Source of the DNA: an uncultured Aquimarina sp.
Lineage (GTDB): Bacteria; Bacteroidota; Bacteroidia; Flavobacteriales; Flavobacteriaceae
Direction: 5' to 3'
NCBI GenBank assembly: GCA_947498705.1
Contig: CANMLW010000002.1
Span: forward strand, 248,001 to 312,000
Length of the DNA stretch: 64,000 nt
Shown here: positions 45,050 through 54,485 of the stretch, piece by piece
How the letters are laid out: each line of letters starts with the position of its first letter
Position numbering within the stretch: position 1 is the first letter of the stretch
Program-made: the position numbers and the translations under genes
Notes under the pieces: generated by a model
What the model was told of the DNA's origin: nothing
The model's input: the letters and a program-made list of their open reading frames with translations, nothing else
Database searches by the model: none

Positions 45050-46243
45050 TTAATTTATGTTTTCGAACAAGCTATAAGATTGCTTGGCAATTTCAAGCTC
45101 CTCGTTTGTTGGGATTACAAGAATCTTTACTCTAGAAGATGGTGTGTTAATGCCTCTTATTTCTTTTGATTTTATTAGATTCTTTTGTTCATCAAGTTCT
45201 ATGCCCAGGTATGTTAATTTGTCACATACCAATTTCCTGATAGTATTAGAGTTTTCTCCTATTCCTGCGGTAAAAACAATTGCATCCAGACCATTCATTA
45301 TAGCAGCATAGGCTCCTATAAATTTTTTAATACGATAGGCGTTCATAATCAACGCTTTTTGGCAATTAGCGTTTCCTTTATTTGCTTCGGACTCTATATC
45401 ACGTAAATCACTATGACCTGTAAGGCCTATCATCCCGCTTTGCTTTTGCAATAATGAATATACTTGATCTACCGTATGTCCCAAATCTTTTAGCATATAA
45501 AATATGACAGCGGGATCTATATCACCAGATCTGGTTCCCATAATCAATCCATTCATAGGAGCAAAACCTAAAGAGTGATCGATACATATGCCGTCTTTAA
45601 TCGCAGTCATACTACAACCATTACCAAGATGTATGGTAATGATTTTGGAATGTTCTTTTTCTAAGTATTCGATTGCTTTTTCAGAAACATATTTATGACT
45701 AGTACCATGAAAACCATAGGCCCTAATTTTGTGTTCATCAAGATAATTTTTAGGAATCGCATACCTATAAGCTTCTTCAGGCATCGTTTGGTGAAACGCA
45801 GTATCAAAAACAGCAACTTGTACTGCTTCTGGAAATATTTTTTCTGACACCAGAACTCCTTCTAAATTTGCCGGGTTATGTAATGGGGCTAATGATGAAA
45901 GCTCTTTAATTTTTTGTTTTACCTTATCTGTAATCTCTACTGTTTCAGAAAATGAGCTACCGCCATGTACCACTCTATGTCCGATTACTGAAATATCCGA
46001 AGTTGATTTGATTACTCCAGTATTTTTATCTAACAACAGATGAGCAATTAAATTCAAGCCTACTTTATGATCTTTAATCACATGTTCTTGTTCGATATCA
46101 TGGGTATCAGTTTTATAACTTATGTTGGCGTCATCCAATCCAATTCGTTCAACCAATCCAGAACAAATAACATTTTTCTGTGGCATGTTAAACAGTTGAA
46201 ATTTTATAGAAGAGCTTCCTGAGTTTATTACTAGTATTTGCAT
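45050..46243 (-). CDS. ackA: Acetate kinase
   Basis: A 397-residue enzyme with all ASKHA-fold motifs: VINSGSSSIKFQLF, VIGHRVVHGG, VAVFDTAFHQTMPEEAYRYA, HGTSHKYVSEKA, TIHLGNGCSM, MGTRSGDIDP and FTAGIGENS. It makes ATP from acetyl phosphate, or the reverse. It follows pta by 32 bases in a pta-ackA operon, the usual overflow and acetate assimilation pathway. Confidence 0.97.
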   Translation of the reverse strand: MQILVINSGSSSIKFQLFNMPQKNVICSGLVERIGLDDANISYKTDTHDIEQEHVIKDHKVGLNLIAHLLLDKNTGVIKSTSDISVIGHRVVHGGSSFSETVEITDKVKQKIKELSSLAPLHNPANLEGVLVSEKIFPEAVQVAVFDTAFHQTMPEEAYRYAIPKNYLDEHKIRAYGFHGTSHKYVSEKAIEYLEKEHSKIITIHLGNGCSMTAIKDGICIDHSLGFAPMNGLIMGTRSGDIDPAVIFYMLKDLGHTVDQVYSLLQKQSGMIGLTGHSDLRDIESEANKGNANCQKALIMNAYRIKKFIGAYAAIMNGLDAIVFTAGIGENSNTIRKLVCDKLTYLGIELDEQKNLIKSKEIRGINTPSSRVKILVIPTNEELEIAKQSYSLFENIN

Positions 46244-46275
46244 TGTCTTTATTTAAATAGGAACAAGTATAATTT

Positions 46276-48369
46276 TTAGAGCCCCTGGGCTTGTATTGCG
46301 GTAATAATAACGGTGTTGTATACATCTTCGACAGTACATCCTCTGCTTAGATCATTTACAGGCTTATTTAATCCCTGTAACATAGGGCCAATTGCCAATG
46401 CACCAGTTTCTCTTTGTACTGCTTTGTACGTATTGTTACCAGTATTTAGATCTGGAAAAATTAGGACACTGGCATTACCTGCGACTTCAGAATTTGGGAG
46501 CTTACTTTTACCTACTTTAACATCTACTGCAGCATCGTATTGTATAGGGCCTTCAATTTTAAGCTCAGGATGTTTTTTTCTAACGATATTGGTAGCTTTT
46601 CTTACCGTCTCTACATCTTCTCCCTTGCCAGAAGTACCAGACGAGTAGGATAGCATTGCAATTTTGGGTTCAATCCCAAATGCTTCTGCCGATTGTGCTG
46701 AAGAAATTGCTATTTCTGCCAATTCTTCTGCGTTTGGGTTAGGGTTAATAGCACAATCTCCAAATACAGATACCCTATCTTCCAGACACATAAAAAATAT
46801 AGAAGAGACTACTTTTACAGTAGGTTTGGTTTTAATGAATTGTAGTGCTGGTCGTATCGTATGTTGGGTGGTATGAACCGCTCCAGAAACCATACCGTCT
46901 GCATGACCTTTATAAATCATCATGGTTCCAAAATAAGAGACATCTGCCATCATATCTCTAGCCATGTCCATATTTACATTTTTATGTTTTCGCAATTCAT
47001 AAAAGGTGGTCACATAATCTTCGTAGTGAGGAGATTTTACAGGCGAAATGATATTTACCTTCTTAAAGTTAATTTGCAAATCTAATTTAGAAGCTTTGTC
47101 TTTTATTTTTTTTGCATCTCCTATTAGTGTTATGTCAACAACATCGGAAGCAAGTAAGCGATGAGTTGCTTTTAAAATTCTTTCATCAGAACCTTCGGGC
47201 AATACGATATGTTTTTTATGTAATGAGGCACGTTTTAGTAAATTGTACTGAAACATGCTTGGCGTCATGCTATTGGATTCGAAAGTGATAAGAGGGTCAA
47301 TTAAACGATCTGCATTAACATAGTTCTCAAAAGTATCTATAGATGTATCTATTTTATGTAGATTATCGGCATAGATTTTTGATTTTATTGCACCTATTTG
47401 ATTGGTAATAGCAAACGTTCCTTGTTTTACAGATATAATAGGAACTGATAAAGAGACCCCTTCTATTAGTTTTAGAATGGGTTCTTCTGGCATAATACCT
47501 CCTGTAAGTATAATGGCTGAAATTTTAGGGTAATTGTCAGAGATATTTGCTTGTAATGCCCCCAAAATAATATCTGCTCGATCTCCCGGTGTGATAACTA
47601 GACTGTTGTCTTTTAGGTGTGTTAGGTAATTTCGTAACTGCATGGCGCCCACCCCAAAGCTACCGGCCTGATTGTTAAGGAATTTTTTGCCAAAAAGGAC
47701 TGTGCCATTTAATTCTTCACAAATCTCTTTAATAGTTGGGTGAATTAAAGAATCTATTTTAGGGATGACTATTTGTTCGGTATCTGTTCCCAGGTCTTTT
47801 TCTAACCTGATTTTTAGCTCGTTTTCAGATTCTTTTTCTACTTTATTAGCAATTACGGCAATTACTTCTACATCTTTACCGCTAAATGTATCATATGCCA
47901 GTTTGAGATTGGCTGCAATTTCATTTTTGGTTTTATCCATTCCGCTGGCAACAAGAATTGAAGGAATTCCAAGGTTTTTTGCAATAACTACATTAATATC
48001 AAACTCTATCACATTACTTTCATCAGAAAAATCGGTACCTTCTATTAGAATAAAATCAAACCTTTCCTCTAAGCTTTTATATTTTTGAATAATTCCGTTG
48101 ATAATATCTCCGGATTTTCCCTGATTGTATTTTTGTAGCACTTCGCTTCTGGTAAATGCATATGCATTTTCATAGTTGATATCCAGTTCGAAATAGGTAG
48201 TTACGGTCTGGATGTGATTATCGATGCTATTCGGTTTAGGATCATCTATAATAGGTCTAAAATAGCCTACCTTTGCAACTTTACCCAGTAACATTCTCAT
48301 CAAACCTAAAACAACGATAGATTTACCACTATTAGGTTCTATGGTCGCAATATATACGGCTTTACTCAT
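46276..48369 (-). CDS. pta: Phosphate acetyltransferase
   Basis: A 697-residue long-form enzyme. Residues 1-200 are a P-loop-type N-terminal domain (ATIEPNSGKSIVVLGLMRML), 220-340 a DRTGG domain (VITPGDRADIILGALQANIS), and 370-697 the catalytic PTA domain (IVLPEGSDERILKATHRLLA, GMVSGAVHTTQHTIRPALQF, MLSYSSGTSGKGEDVETVRK, VFPDLNTGNNTYKAVQR-like block). It interconverts acetyl-CoA and acetyl phosphate. First gene of the pta-ackA operon. Confidence 0.97.
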   Translation of the reverse strand: MSKAVYIATIEPNSGKSIVVLGLMRMLLGKVAKVGYFRPIIDDPKPNSIDNHIQTVTTYFELDINYENAYAFTRSEVLQKYNQGKSGDIINGIIQKYKSLEERFDFILIEGTDFSDESNVIEFDINVVIAKNLGIPSILVASGMDKTKNEIAANLKLAYDTFSGKDVEVIAVIANKVEKESENELKIRLEKDLGTDTEQIVIPKIDSLIHPTIKEICEELNGTVLFGKKFLNNQAGSFGVGAMQLRNYLTHLKDNSLVITPGDRADIILGALQANISDNYPKISAIILTGGIMPEEPILKLIEGVSLSVPIISVKQGTFAITNQIGAIKSKIYADNLHKIDTSIDTFENYVNADRLIDPLITFESNSMTPSMFQYNLLKRASLHKKHIVLPEGSDERILKATHRLLASDVVDITLIGDAKKIKDKASKLDLQINFKKVNIISPVKSPHYEDYVTTFYELRKHKNVNMDMARDMMADVSYFGTMMIYKGHADGMVSGAVHTTQHTIRPALQFIKTKPTVKVVSSIFFMCLEDRVSVFGDCAINPNPNAEELAEIAISSAQSAEAFGIEPKIAMLSYSSGTSGKGEDVETVRKATNIVRKKHPELKIEGPIQYDAAVDVKVGKSKLPNSEVAGNASVLIFPDLNTGNNTYKAVQRETGALAIGPMLQGLNKPVNDLSRGCTVEDVYNTVIITAIQAQGL

Positions 48370-48712
48370 ATTTGAATTTTAAGTAAAAACAACTTTTAGT
48401 GTTGTTTAGAAAAATGTAAAAAAACTTCTTTCCCTTTTTCTGAAATATAAATAATATCGGTGTAAATATTACTACCCGATGAGGCATTTTTTTAAACTTA
48501 ACTAAGGCATGAGAAATGTATATTTTTAATATTCTAAAAAAGATACTTAGACATGTTTGATCGACTGTTTTGAAAATGAAGATATGTATTTGTTTCTAAT
48601 AAAAAACAAAGCCTACTAATAGGGTTATCCTAAGCAGGCTTTGTCAAACTAACCAATCAATTATTGAAAAAACTTAGCGTTACAATGTAGCTTCAATAAC
48701 ACTACATTACTT
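48370..48712. other. Intergenic DNA with one hairpin (48607-48643)
   Basis: CAAAGCCT (48607-48614) pairs with AGGCTTTG (48636-48643) with extra pairs inside. On the reverse strand it lies 70 bases after the YHS gene stop and may be its terminator. The left part should contain the pta promoter; nothing else stands out. Confidence 0.55.
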
Positions 48713-49156
48713 TTAAATCTTAATTTTTTTCCACTTAGAGTCAGCTTCCTTTTTCAATTTCACAGCATCTTCTTTTTCCCATTTTTTTAAAGTATTTATC
48801 CCCCAGGAATTATAGAATAAATACAATTTGTCATCCCGTATCTCGAAGGTATTGGGATTTATATCTACTTTTTCCCCGTTAATAGCGATTGCATAAGCGC
48901 AATAACCTCCATATTGGGGAATATACTTATTTGGATTGCTTTTAAACTTTTTCAGATTCTCTTGACTTGCAAACTTGTATTTTACATTGTCATGTGTTGC
49001 AATAAACTTATTACTACCTTTTACCGCTTTTTTGTTAAAATATTCTGTTACATCATATCCTTTTGCTACATAACTCTTACTAGTATTGTAATTTTCGTTT
49101 TGAGCAGATAAGGTAAATCCCAATCCAATAAATAATATGATTAAATATTTTTTCAT
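48713..49156 (-). CDS. Secreted YHS domain protein
   Basis: A 147-residue protein with a signal peptide (MKKYLIILFIGLGFTLSAQ). The YHS pattern is present in VAKGYDVTEYFNKKAVKGSN, then KYKFASQENLKKFKSNPNKY and IPQYGGYCAYAIAINGEKVD. YHS domains often bind metals such as copper; here the usual Cys pair is reduced to one Cys in GGYCAYA. It probably works in the periplasm. Single gene, 85 bases after the DUF350 gene on the same strand, with a separate promoter possible. Confidence 0.88.
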   Translation of the reverse strand: MKKYLIILFIGLGFTLSAQNENYNTSKSYVAKGYDVTEYFNKKAVKGSNKFIATHDNVKYKFASQENLKKFKSNPNKYIPQYGGYCAYAIAINGEKVDINPNTFEIRDDKLYLFYNSWGINTLKKWEKEDAVKLKKEADSKWKKIKI

Positions 49157-49241
49157 AACGCTAAATCTATTAATAACACTTACTTAGACGAGGAAAAAAC
49201 GGCTCCTTACAATTTTAACACACTTTTAGTATTTCTGGTAA

Positions 49242-49760
49242 TTATAACAGAAAGTTGGTGGTTTCTGGATAAGGTACTAACGCGCTTATTAATAAGCTAA
49301 TGCTGTCTTTTGCAATTAAGGTGATCGAAATCAAGGTCGCAGTTATCACAATAGAAGAAGCAATGTTGTTTTGTTGAATGTCTTTAAATTCATTCACTCC
49401 TCTGGTAAGTGCCGAGAAAAGTAAAAAAACAGAAGTATTAATAAGAATTGCAAAGAGAAATCCAATAAATAGATAAAGACCCGAATATTGAATGATTTTT
49501 ATAAAGGTAATTTGGTTTTCTCCAGACATAGAAAGTCGTACCATATTGGTAATCGATGGGATAATTTCTCCCAAAATGATTCCTACAGATAATATAATGC
49601 CCGCAGTAAATATCGAAAAAGCCATATTTTCTTTTCTGATCGAGTCATTTTTGAAGAACGCTTTTTGTAAAATCTTAAATGATATAAATAAGATGAGTAC
49701 AGAAACTACAATTGCTAAAGCTATTTCAATAAAGGCTAAGGTTAATAGTTTTGCTTGCAT
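49242..49760 (-). CDS. DUF350 membrane protein
   Basis: A 172-residue inner-membrane protein with four helices. The family core is visible in KENMAFSIFTAGIILSVGII near residue 45 and NIASSIVITATLISITLIAK near residue 130. DUF350 proteins are often found beside polyamine or glutathionylspermidine synthase genes and seem to act in cell-envelope functions that are not worked out. Here it follows a transglutaminase-like gene by six bases and is the last gene of that operon. Confidence 0.75.
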   Translation of the reverse strand: MQAKLLTLAFIEIALAIVVSVLILFISFKILQKAFFKNDSIRKENMAFSIFTAGIILSVGIILGEIIPSITNMVRLSMSGENQITFIKIIQYSGLYLFIGFLFAILINTSVFLLFSALTRGVNEFKDIQQNNIASSIVITATLISITLIAKDSISLLISALVPYPETTNFLL

Positions 49761-49766
49761 AATTTT

Positions 49767-50786
49767 TTATGTGTTAGTTAATACGATATTCCAATGTTTT
49801 ATATTGTCAAAATTATTAGGAAGTACTCCTAGTGTAAAATGCTTGTTTGTTGTTTCCCAAACATAGTATCGTTTTCCGTTTAATGTTTTATAAAGTCCTT
49901 TTGCAGGAATATGAAGCCCAAGTATCGAATGTCTGTAATAGTCACTATTAAGGATTGCTACTTCATATCCAAAATGACTAAGTATAGCATAAATTATGAC
50001 AGTGCGTGTATCACAATCTCCTTTCAAGTTACCCATAAAACCAATGGGATTTTGGATTCCGTATGGGATATCACCAATACAACATTCGTTACATTCTTCT
50101 AAGACCTGTCGAATAGATGCCTCATATTGCTCTGGCGAAGCACAGGCAGCTTCAAAAACAAATGAATATCGAATGTCTTGTATAAAGGTTACTACCATTT
50201 CAGCAAACTCGAACTGATTGAGTTTCTTTTCACTTTTTATAACTGCTAACTCTTTAATAATTAAATCTAATTTAGGAGTGTCGGTAGTAGCTAGATATTG
50301 GTAGAGTTTTCCCCAGGAAGAAAACTTGTTTTTTTGAGTATAGTTTGCATATTGTTTTTTAGAACTAATATAATCTTGTTCTCTAACAGAAAAATTTCCT
50401 GTAAAAGAATTTCCATAATTATCTTTCCATTTTCTGGTTTGTTGAAGCATTACTATAGAATCTCCTTTTTCAAAAACTTTTTTACGATGAATATTTTCTG
50501 AAACATCATATTGCTGATTATTGATATGTGTTGGAATCGTACTGAAGAGATATCGTATGCCAAAAATAACAATCATTAGTAGCGTGCTATATCCTACATA
50601 TCTCCATCGAAATCTTTTATTGGTGGTTTGATATTTTCCTAATACCCACGAAATCGAAAATAACAGCAGTACAAAACATATAAACAACGAAAGTGGTAAC
50701 ATACTTTGCAGTAAACCACTTCCTATAAGAGCTATTAGTAATATCGCAGGAAATGTAAAACAGCCTAATTTATTTTTTGTTTCCAT
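49767..50786 (-). CDS. Membrane-anchored transglutaminase-like protein
   Basis: A 339-residue protein with two or three N-terminal membrane helices (residues 10-82) and an outward or cytoplasmic soluble domain. The C-terminal part has the papain/transglutaminase-type triad: Cys258 in LKGDCDTRTV, His286 in YRHSILGL, and an acidic residue in YVWETT (Glu311 in place of the usual Asp). Such domains cleave or cross-link peptides. Unusual is a cluster of extra cysteines at 232-236 (ECNECCIGD). It is the middle gene of a LuxE-like/transglutaminase/DUF350 operon, with gaps of 2 and 6 bases. Confidence 0.75.
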   Translation of the reverse strand: METKNKLGCFTFPAILLIALIGSGLLQSMLPLSLFICFVLLLFSISWVLGKYQTTNKRFRWRYVGYSTLLMIVIFGIRYLFSTIPTHINNQQYDVSENIHRKKVFEKGDSIVMLQQTRKWKDNYGNSFTGNFSVREQDYISSKKQYANYTQKNKFSSWGKLYQYLATTDTPKLDLIIKELAVIKSEKKLNQFEFAEMVVTFIQDIRYSFVFEAACASPEQYEASIRQVLEECNECCIGDIPYGIQNPIGFMGNLKGDCDTRTVIIYAILSHFGYEVAILNSDYYRHSILGLHIPAKGLYKTLNGKRYYVWETTNKHFTLGVLPNNFDNIKHWNIVLTNT

Positions 50787-50788
50787 AA

Positions 50789-51769
50789 CTATAGAGCCAT
50801 AAGATTACATCCTCTAATATCACTATCGTCAAATCTTCCTAGCACCTCAAAACCATTATTAGCATGTGTTTTTCCAAGATCCTGGGTAGCAATAAAAGCA
50901 CAGGAATTGATATTGGCCAAATCTATAATGTTAATACCTCCTGTTTTTTCATTACCCATTAGGGATAAAGCGTCTTCTGGATTTCTAATCGAAATTTTCA
51001 TCCATGGTGGTGTATAAAAAACACCATCTTTTTTAGAATAGGCCTGTGATAGTAATTCGGTCATACCATATTCGCTATGTATTTGAGAAGTTTTTAAGCC
51101 ATCTTTAAGATGTTGATGTAGCTCCTCTCGAATCATTTCTTTTCTTTTTCCTTTCATACCACCAGTTTCCATAACGACTACATTTTGGGGTAAAGAAAGA
51201 TCATATTGTTCTGCTAAATCAAGTAATGCAAAGGAAACTCCTAATAAAAGGGTTTTTTTATTTTCTGAAATTAATTGCTGAAGTGTATGTACCAGTTCTT
51301 TACTATTATTTAAATAGAAACCACTTTCCTTATGATTACTATCATTAATGAGTCGCTCTGCCATATAGACCAAGGAGGATCCTTCTCTTTCTAAATAAGA
51401 TGGTAAAAGTGCTAATACTACATAGTCATTAATTTCTCCATAAAAATGTTGAAACCCTTTTAAGAAACTTTTTTCATACAAAATAAGGTCACTAACATAA
51501 TGTTTACTGGTGATGCTTCCTGTGGTGCCACTACTAGTAAAAACTTTATAGTTAGAGGCATAGGAGCTCACAACCTTTTCTTGTTTAAAAAATTGAATGG
51601 GTAAATAAGGAATGTCAATGAGTTGCTTTACAGAAGTTTTAGTAATTCCCAAAAGATTGCAAAAGCGTTGATAAACTGGGTTGTTTATATATTGGTAACG
51701 AAAGACCCGTAATGTGATTTCTTCAAAATCAGAATCATTTTGAATAGAAAAAATGGTTTCGTCTAGCAT
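50789..51769 (-). CDS. LuxE-like acyl-protein synthetase/acyl transferase
   Basis: A 326-residue protein of the LuxE family, related to the adenylate-forming enzymes. The phosphate loop YKVFTSSGTTGSITS and SEYGMTELLSQAYSKKDGVF are its two best motifs, with IPYLPIQFFKQEKVVSSYAS upstream and GRFDDSDIRGCNLM at the end. In luminous bacteria LuxE activates fatty acids for aldehyde production; elsewhere such proteins probably activate an acyl group for unknown pathways. No luxAB or luxCD genes are nearby. It starts a tight three-gene operon with the transglutaminase-like and DUF350 genes. Confidence 0.85.
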   Translation of the reverse strand: MLDETIFSIQNDSDFEEITLRVFRYQYINNPVYQRFCNLLGITKTSVKQLIDIPYLPIQFFKQEKVVSSYASNYKVFTSSGTTGSITSKHYVSDLILYEKSFLKGFQHFYGEINDYVVLALLPSYLEREGSSLVYMAERLINDSNHKESGFYLNNSKELVHTLQQLISENKKTLLLGVSFALLDLAEQYDLSLPQNVVVMETGGMKGKRKEMIREELHQHLKDGLKTSQIHSEYGMTELLSQAYSKKDGVFYTPPWMKISIRNPEDALSLMGNEKTGGINIIDLANINSCAFIATQDLGKTHANNGFEVLGRFDDSDIRGCNLMAL

Positions 51770-51912
51770 AAAGTGTCTTCAACAAATTTTGTTGAACAAA
51801 GGTATGAAAAACAAGTAATTCTTTTAGGTGTCTTTTTGTATGAAATATAAAGAGTGTACCTCCAAAAAACATTGGAAATATGGCGAAATAAAGCTAAAAG
51901 AATAAAGCAGCG

Positions 51913-52251
51913 CTAATTCCTGACAAATTTTCGAGTTGCTTTTTGATTGCCTTCTTTAATTTGAATTGCATAAACACCTTGAGGTAAAGAAGAAATATCT
52001 AATTCATTTCCTATTAAAACTTTAAAGAGAATTTGCTCTCCTAAAACGGTAGAAATACGAACCGTTTTGGTCAAGTTTTTTTCAGATGTAATATATAGTT
52101 TATCCCCAGTAGAAGGGTTTGGGTATATTCTCAACCCTTCGATCTTAGAGGGTTTTTGTCGTTCTGTCGTATCAACTTGTGCTTGCATTTCCGTAGTAAA
52201 CGAAAAACAAACAACGCCGATAAATATAAGTAGTAAGTAGATTTTTTTCAT
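51913..52251 (-). CDS. Small T9SS type A sorting-domain protein (almost no cargo)
   Basis: A 112-residue protein from the ATG at 52251 (the frame extends back to 52287). A signal peptide (MKKIYLLLIFIGVVCFSF, cut near MQAQ) is followed by only about 13 residues before the sorting domain, which begins at IEGLRIYPNPSTGDKLYITS and ends GNQKATRKFVRN. This is the C-terminal signal that directs proteins through the type IX secretion system. The mature protein is therefore nearly all sorting domain. Role unknown: possible decoy, chaperone-like factor or relic of a larger protein. Confidence 0.85.
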   Translation of the reverse strand: MKKIYLLLIFIGVVCFSFTTEMQAQVDTTERQKPSKIEGLRIYPNPSTGDKLYITSEKNLTKTVRISTVLGEQILFKVLIGNELDISSLPQGVYAIQIKEGNQKATRKFVRN

Positions 52252-52599
52252 ACAAAATTTTATTTCGGGGGAATAAATATACAACATAATAATTAAAAAA
52301 ATAACAAAAAAAACACTTAGTTAATTGTTAAAGATTGATTTGACGGTTATTACGTACATCGTATGCGGTTTTTTCTTATTTTATAGTGTTACATTCTATA
52401 AAAATAATCCGTGTTAATTCATCAAAACTATCGCACTTTTGTTTTGTAAAACAAAAATAATACCAGATATTTGTGTTATTATGAAGTTATAGAAGAATTA
52501 TCCGCATAATTGTCGTCCTGACAACCTTTTAACTTTGAAGATTTTACCTTCAGATCTGTTTTCATATTCTTTTTTTAATTTATAATTCTTTATAGTCAT

Positions 52600-54006
52600 A
52601 TGACTCAAAATAAACTTACAATAACTCGACTTTTTTCATTTTTTAAAAGCGCAGTAAGCGGCAAAGAACAAGTATTTACTTCGGGTAGTATTCGTAAAGC
52701 AGTGTTTATGCTTTCGGTACCGATGGTGCTTGAAATGATGATGGAATCCATTTTCTTTTTGGTAGATGCGTATTTTGTATCGAGTCTGGGAGCCAATGCA
52801 ATTGCTACAGTGGGCTTAACAGAATCGGTACTTACGCTAGTGTATGCAGTAGCAATTGGACTTAGTATGGGAGTTACTGCCATTGTTGCCCGCAGAGTGG
52901 GAGAACAGGATCTTGACGGGGCATCGCAAACTGCGGTGCAATCTATTTTTCTGGGAGTAGTCATTGCTATGATTATTAGTTTTATTGGCATTTTTTTTCC
53001 AAAAGAAATCCTGGCGCTTATGGGGGGCGAACCAGATCTCGTAGAAGAAGGGTATCGATATACCCAGATATTATTAGGGGGTAACGTAACCATTATGTTG
53101 CTGTTTTTGATCAATGCCGTATTTCGAGGGGCAGGAGATGCCTCTGTAGCGATGCGGGTGCTTATATTTTCTAATGTACTCAATATCATTTTGGATCCCA
53201 TATTTATATTTGGGTGGGGACCTGTTCCTGCTTTTGGAGTACAAGGAGCTGCTATTGCTACCACCATTGGTAGAGGTAGTGCGGTGGTATTTCAGTTACT
53301 TATTCTTTTTTATGGGTGGAGCAAGATTAAAGTGACCTTAAAAGACATGGTCTTTAGGGCACAAATCATGCTAAGGCTTATCAAAGTATCACTGGGAGGT
53401 ATCGGGCAGTTTATTATTGGTACCTCGAGCTGGGTGTTTTTGATGCGTATTATGGCCGAGTTTGGTAGTGAGGTATTAGCAGGATATACTATAGCTATAC
53501 GCGTATTGATGTTTACCTTGATGCCATCGTGGGGGATGAGTAATGCGGCGGCAACATTAGTAGGGCAGAATCTGGGTGCAAAAAAACCAGAAAGAGCAGA
53601 ACAATCCGTTTGGAAAACCGGTAAATACAACGCCTGGTTTATGCTTTTTGTATCGGCATTTTATTTGCTTTTTGCAGAGGAAATCCTAAAAATATTTAGT
53701 GAGGATAGTGAGGTCATCTCTTATGGAGCACTAAGCTTACGAATTATAGCAGCAGGTTATGTCTTTTATGCCTATGGGATGGTGATTACCCAATCGTTTA
53801 ATGGTGCAGGAGATACCAAAACTCCGACCATTATCAATTTCTTTTGTTTTTGGATATTTCAGTTACCGTTTGCGTATTTGGCAGCGTTGATATTTGATTG
53901 GGGGGTGCATGGTGTCTTATGGGCCATTACCTTTGCTGAGGTACTGATTGCGGTTATCGGGATTGTTTGGTTTAGAAAAGGGAAATGGAAAGAGGTGAAG
54001 GTGTAG
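52600..54006 (+). CDS. MATE family efflux transporter
   Basis: A complete 468-residue exporter with 12 predicted helices. Characteristic blocks are MLSVPMVLEMMMESIFFLVD, AYFVSSLGANAIATVGLTES, VFRGAGDASVAMRVLIFSNV, NIILDPIFIFGWGPVPAFGV, and the matching second half FNGAGDTKTPTIINFF. It resembles the NorM/DinF branch and is a different subgroup from the partial MATE gene at the window start. It expels drugs or metabolites. Single gene, with 310 bases of AT-rich upstream DNA. Confidence 0.93.
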   Translation: MTQNKLTITRLFSFFKSAVSGKEQVFTSGSIRKAVFMLSVPMVLEMMMESIFFLVDAYFVSSLGANAIATVGLTESVLTLVYAVAIGLSMGVTAIVARRVGEQDLDGASQTAVQSIFLGVVIAMIISFIGIFFPKEILALMGGEPDLVEEGYRYTQILLGGNVTIMLLFLINAVFRGAGDASVAMRVLIFSNVLNIILDPIFIFGWGPVPAFGVQGAAIATTIGRGSAVVFQLLILFYGWSKIKVTLKDMVFRAQIMLRLIKVSLGGIGQFIIGTSSWVFLMRIMAEFGSEVLAGYTIAIRVLMFTLMPSWGMSNAAATLVGQNLGAKKPERAEQSVWKTGKYNAWFMLFVSAFYLLFAEEILKIFSEDSEVISYGALSLRIIAAGYVFYAYGMVITQSFNGAGDTKTPTIINFFCFWIFQLPFAYLAALIFDWGVHGVLWAITFAEVLIAVIGIVWFRKGKWKEVKV

Positions 54007-54132
54007 AGGTCGTTGAACTATAATAGTATAAAAACCTCCATCTACTTTATAGATGGTAACTGATTTTATGTATTCTGTTTGTTATTCTACTAACATTACA
54101 GAGACTTTGATGAGTTGTTATGAATTGTAAAA

Positions 54133-54201
54133 CTATTTTTTAGAATATTTTCTTTTATATAAGAATACTCCAATAATAACGATAAGCAGTAGGGTTAAGA
54201 T
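54133..54201 (-). pseudogene. Tail remnant of a membrane protein gene
   Basis: On the reverse strand a frame reads TLLLIVIIGVFLYKRKYSKK and stops with TAG at 54133. It is one membrane helix with a basic tail, the typical end of a C-terminally anchored protein. A stop lies just upstream near 54209. It is too short to be certain. Confidence 0.3.
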
Positions 54202-54221
54202 TTAATGTAAAGTAGTATTAC

Positions 54222-54392
54222 TGGATATTTATACGTGCCAAAACCAACGGAGAAGCAAAATATGCAACTTATATGGGCAATCTAAATGCGTTGATCAACC
54301 AATACAATCAATCGGTAGAACGAAGACTTAACGGAAACGTCAATACTAATCAAGACCTTACCGATGATATTGTTGTAAATGAAGAAGAGTAG
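54222..54392 (+). pseudogene. 3' remnant of a hypothetical protein gene
   Basis: A 56-codon plus frame without a start codon reads WIFIRAKTNGEAKYATYMGN, LNALINQYNQSVERRLNGNV and NTNQDLTDDIVVNEEE, then stops. Composition and codon use look like a genuine protein C-terminus, and a strong terminator follows at 54414. The upstream part of the gene is missing. I do not recognise the family. Confidence 0.5.
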
Positions 54393-54413
54393 TTTTTAGT
54401 AGGATAAAAAAAC

Positions 54414-54443
54414 AACCCAGGCTACCAAAAGGTAGCCTGGGTT
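54414..54443. terminator. Terminator hairpin
   Basis: AACCCAGGCTACC and GGTAGCCTGGGTT form a perfect 13-bp stem around AAAA, followed by TTT. It serves the remnant on the left and, on the other strand, the beta-helix lipoprotein gene. Confidence 0.9.
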
Positions 54444-54485
54444 TTAGTATTTGGATTTCATTCTATTCTGAATGAAGTACTTTTA

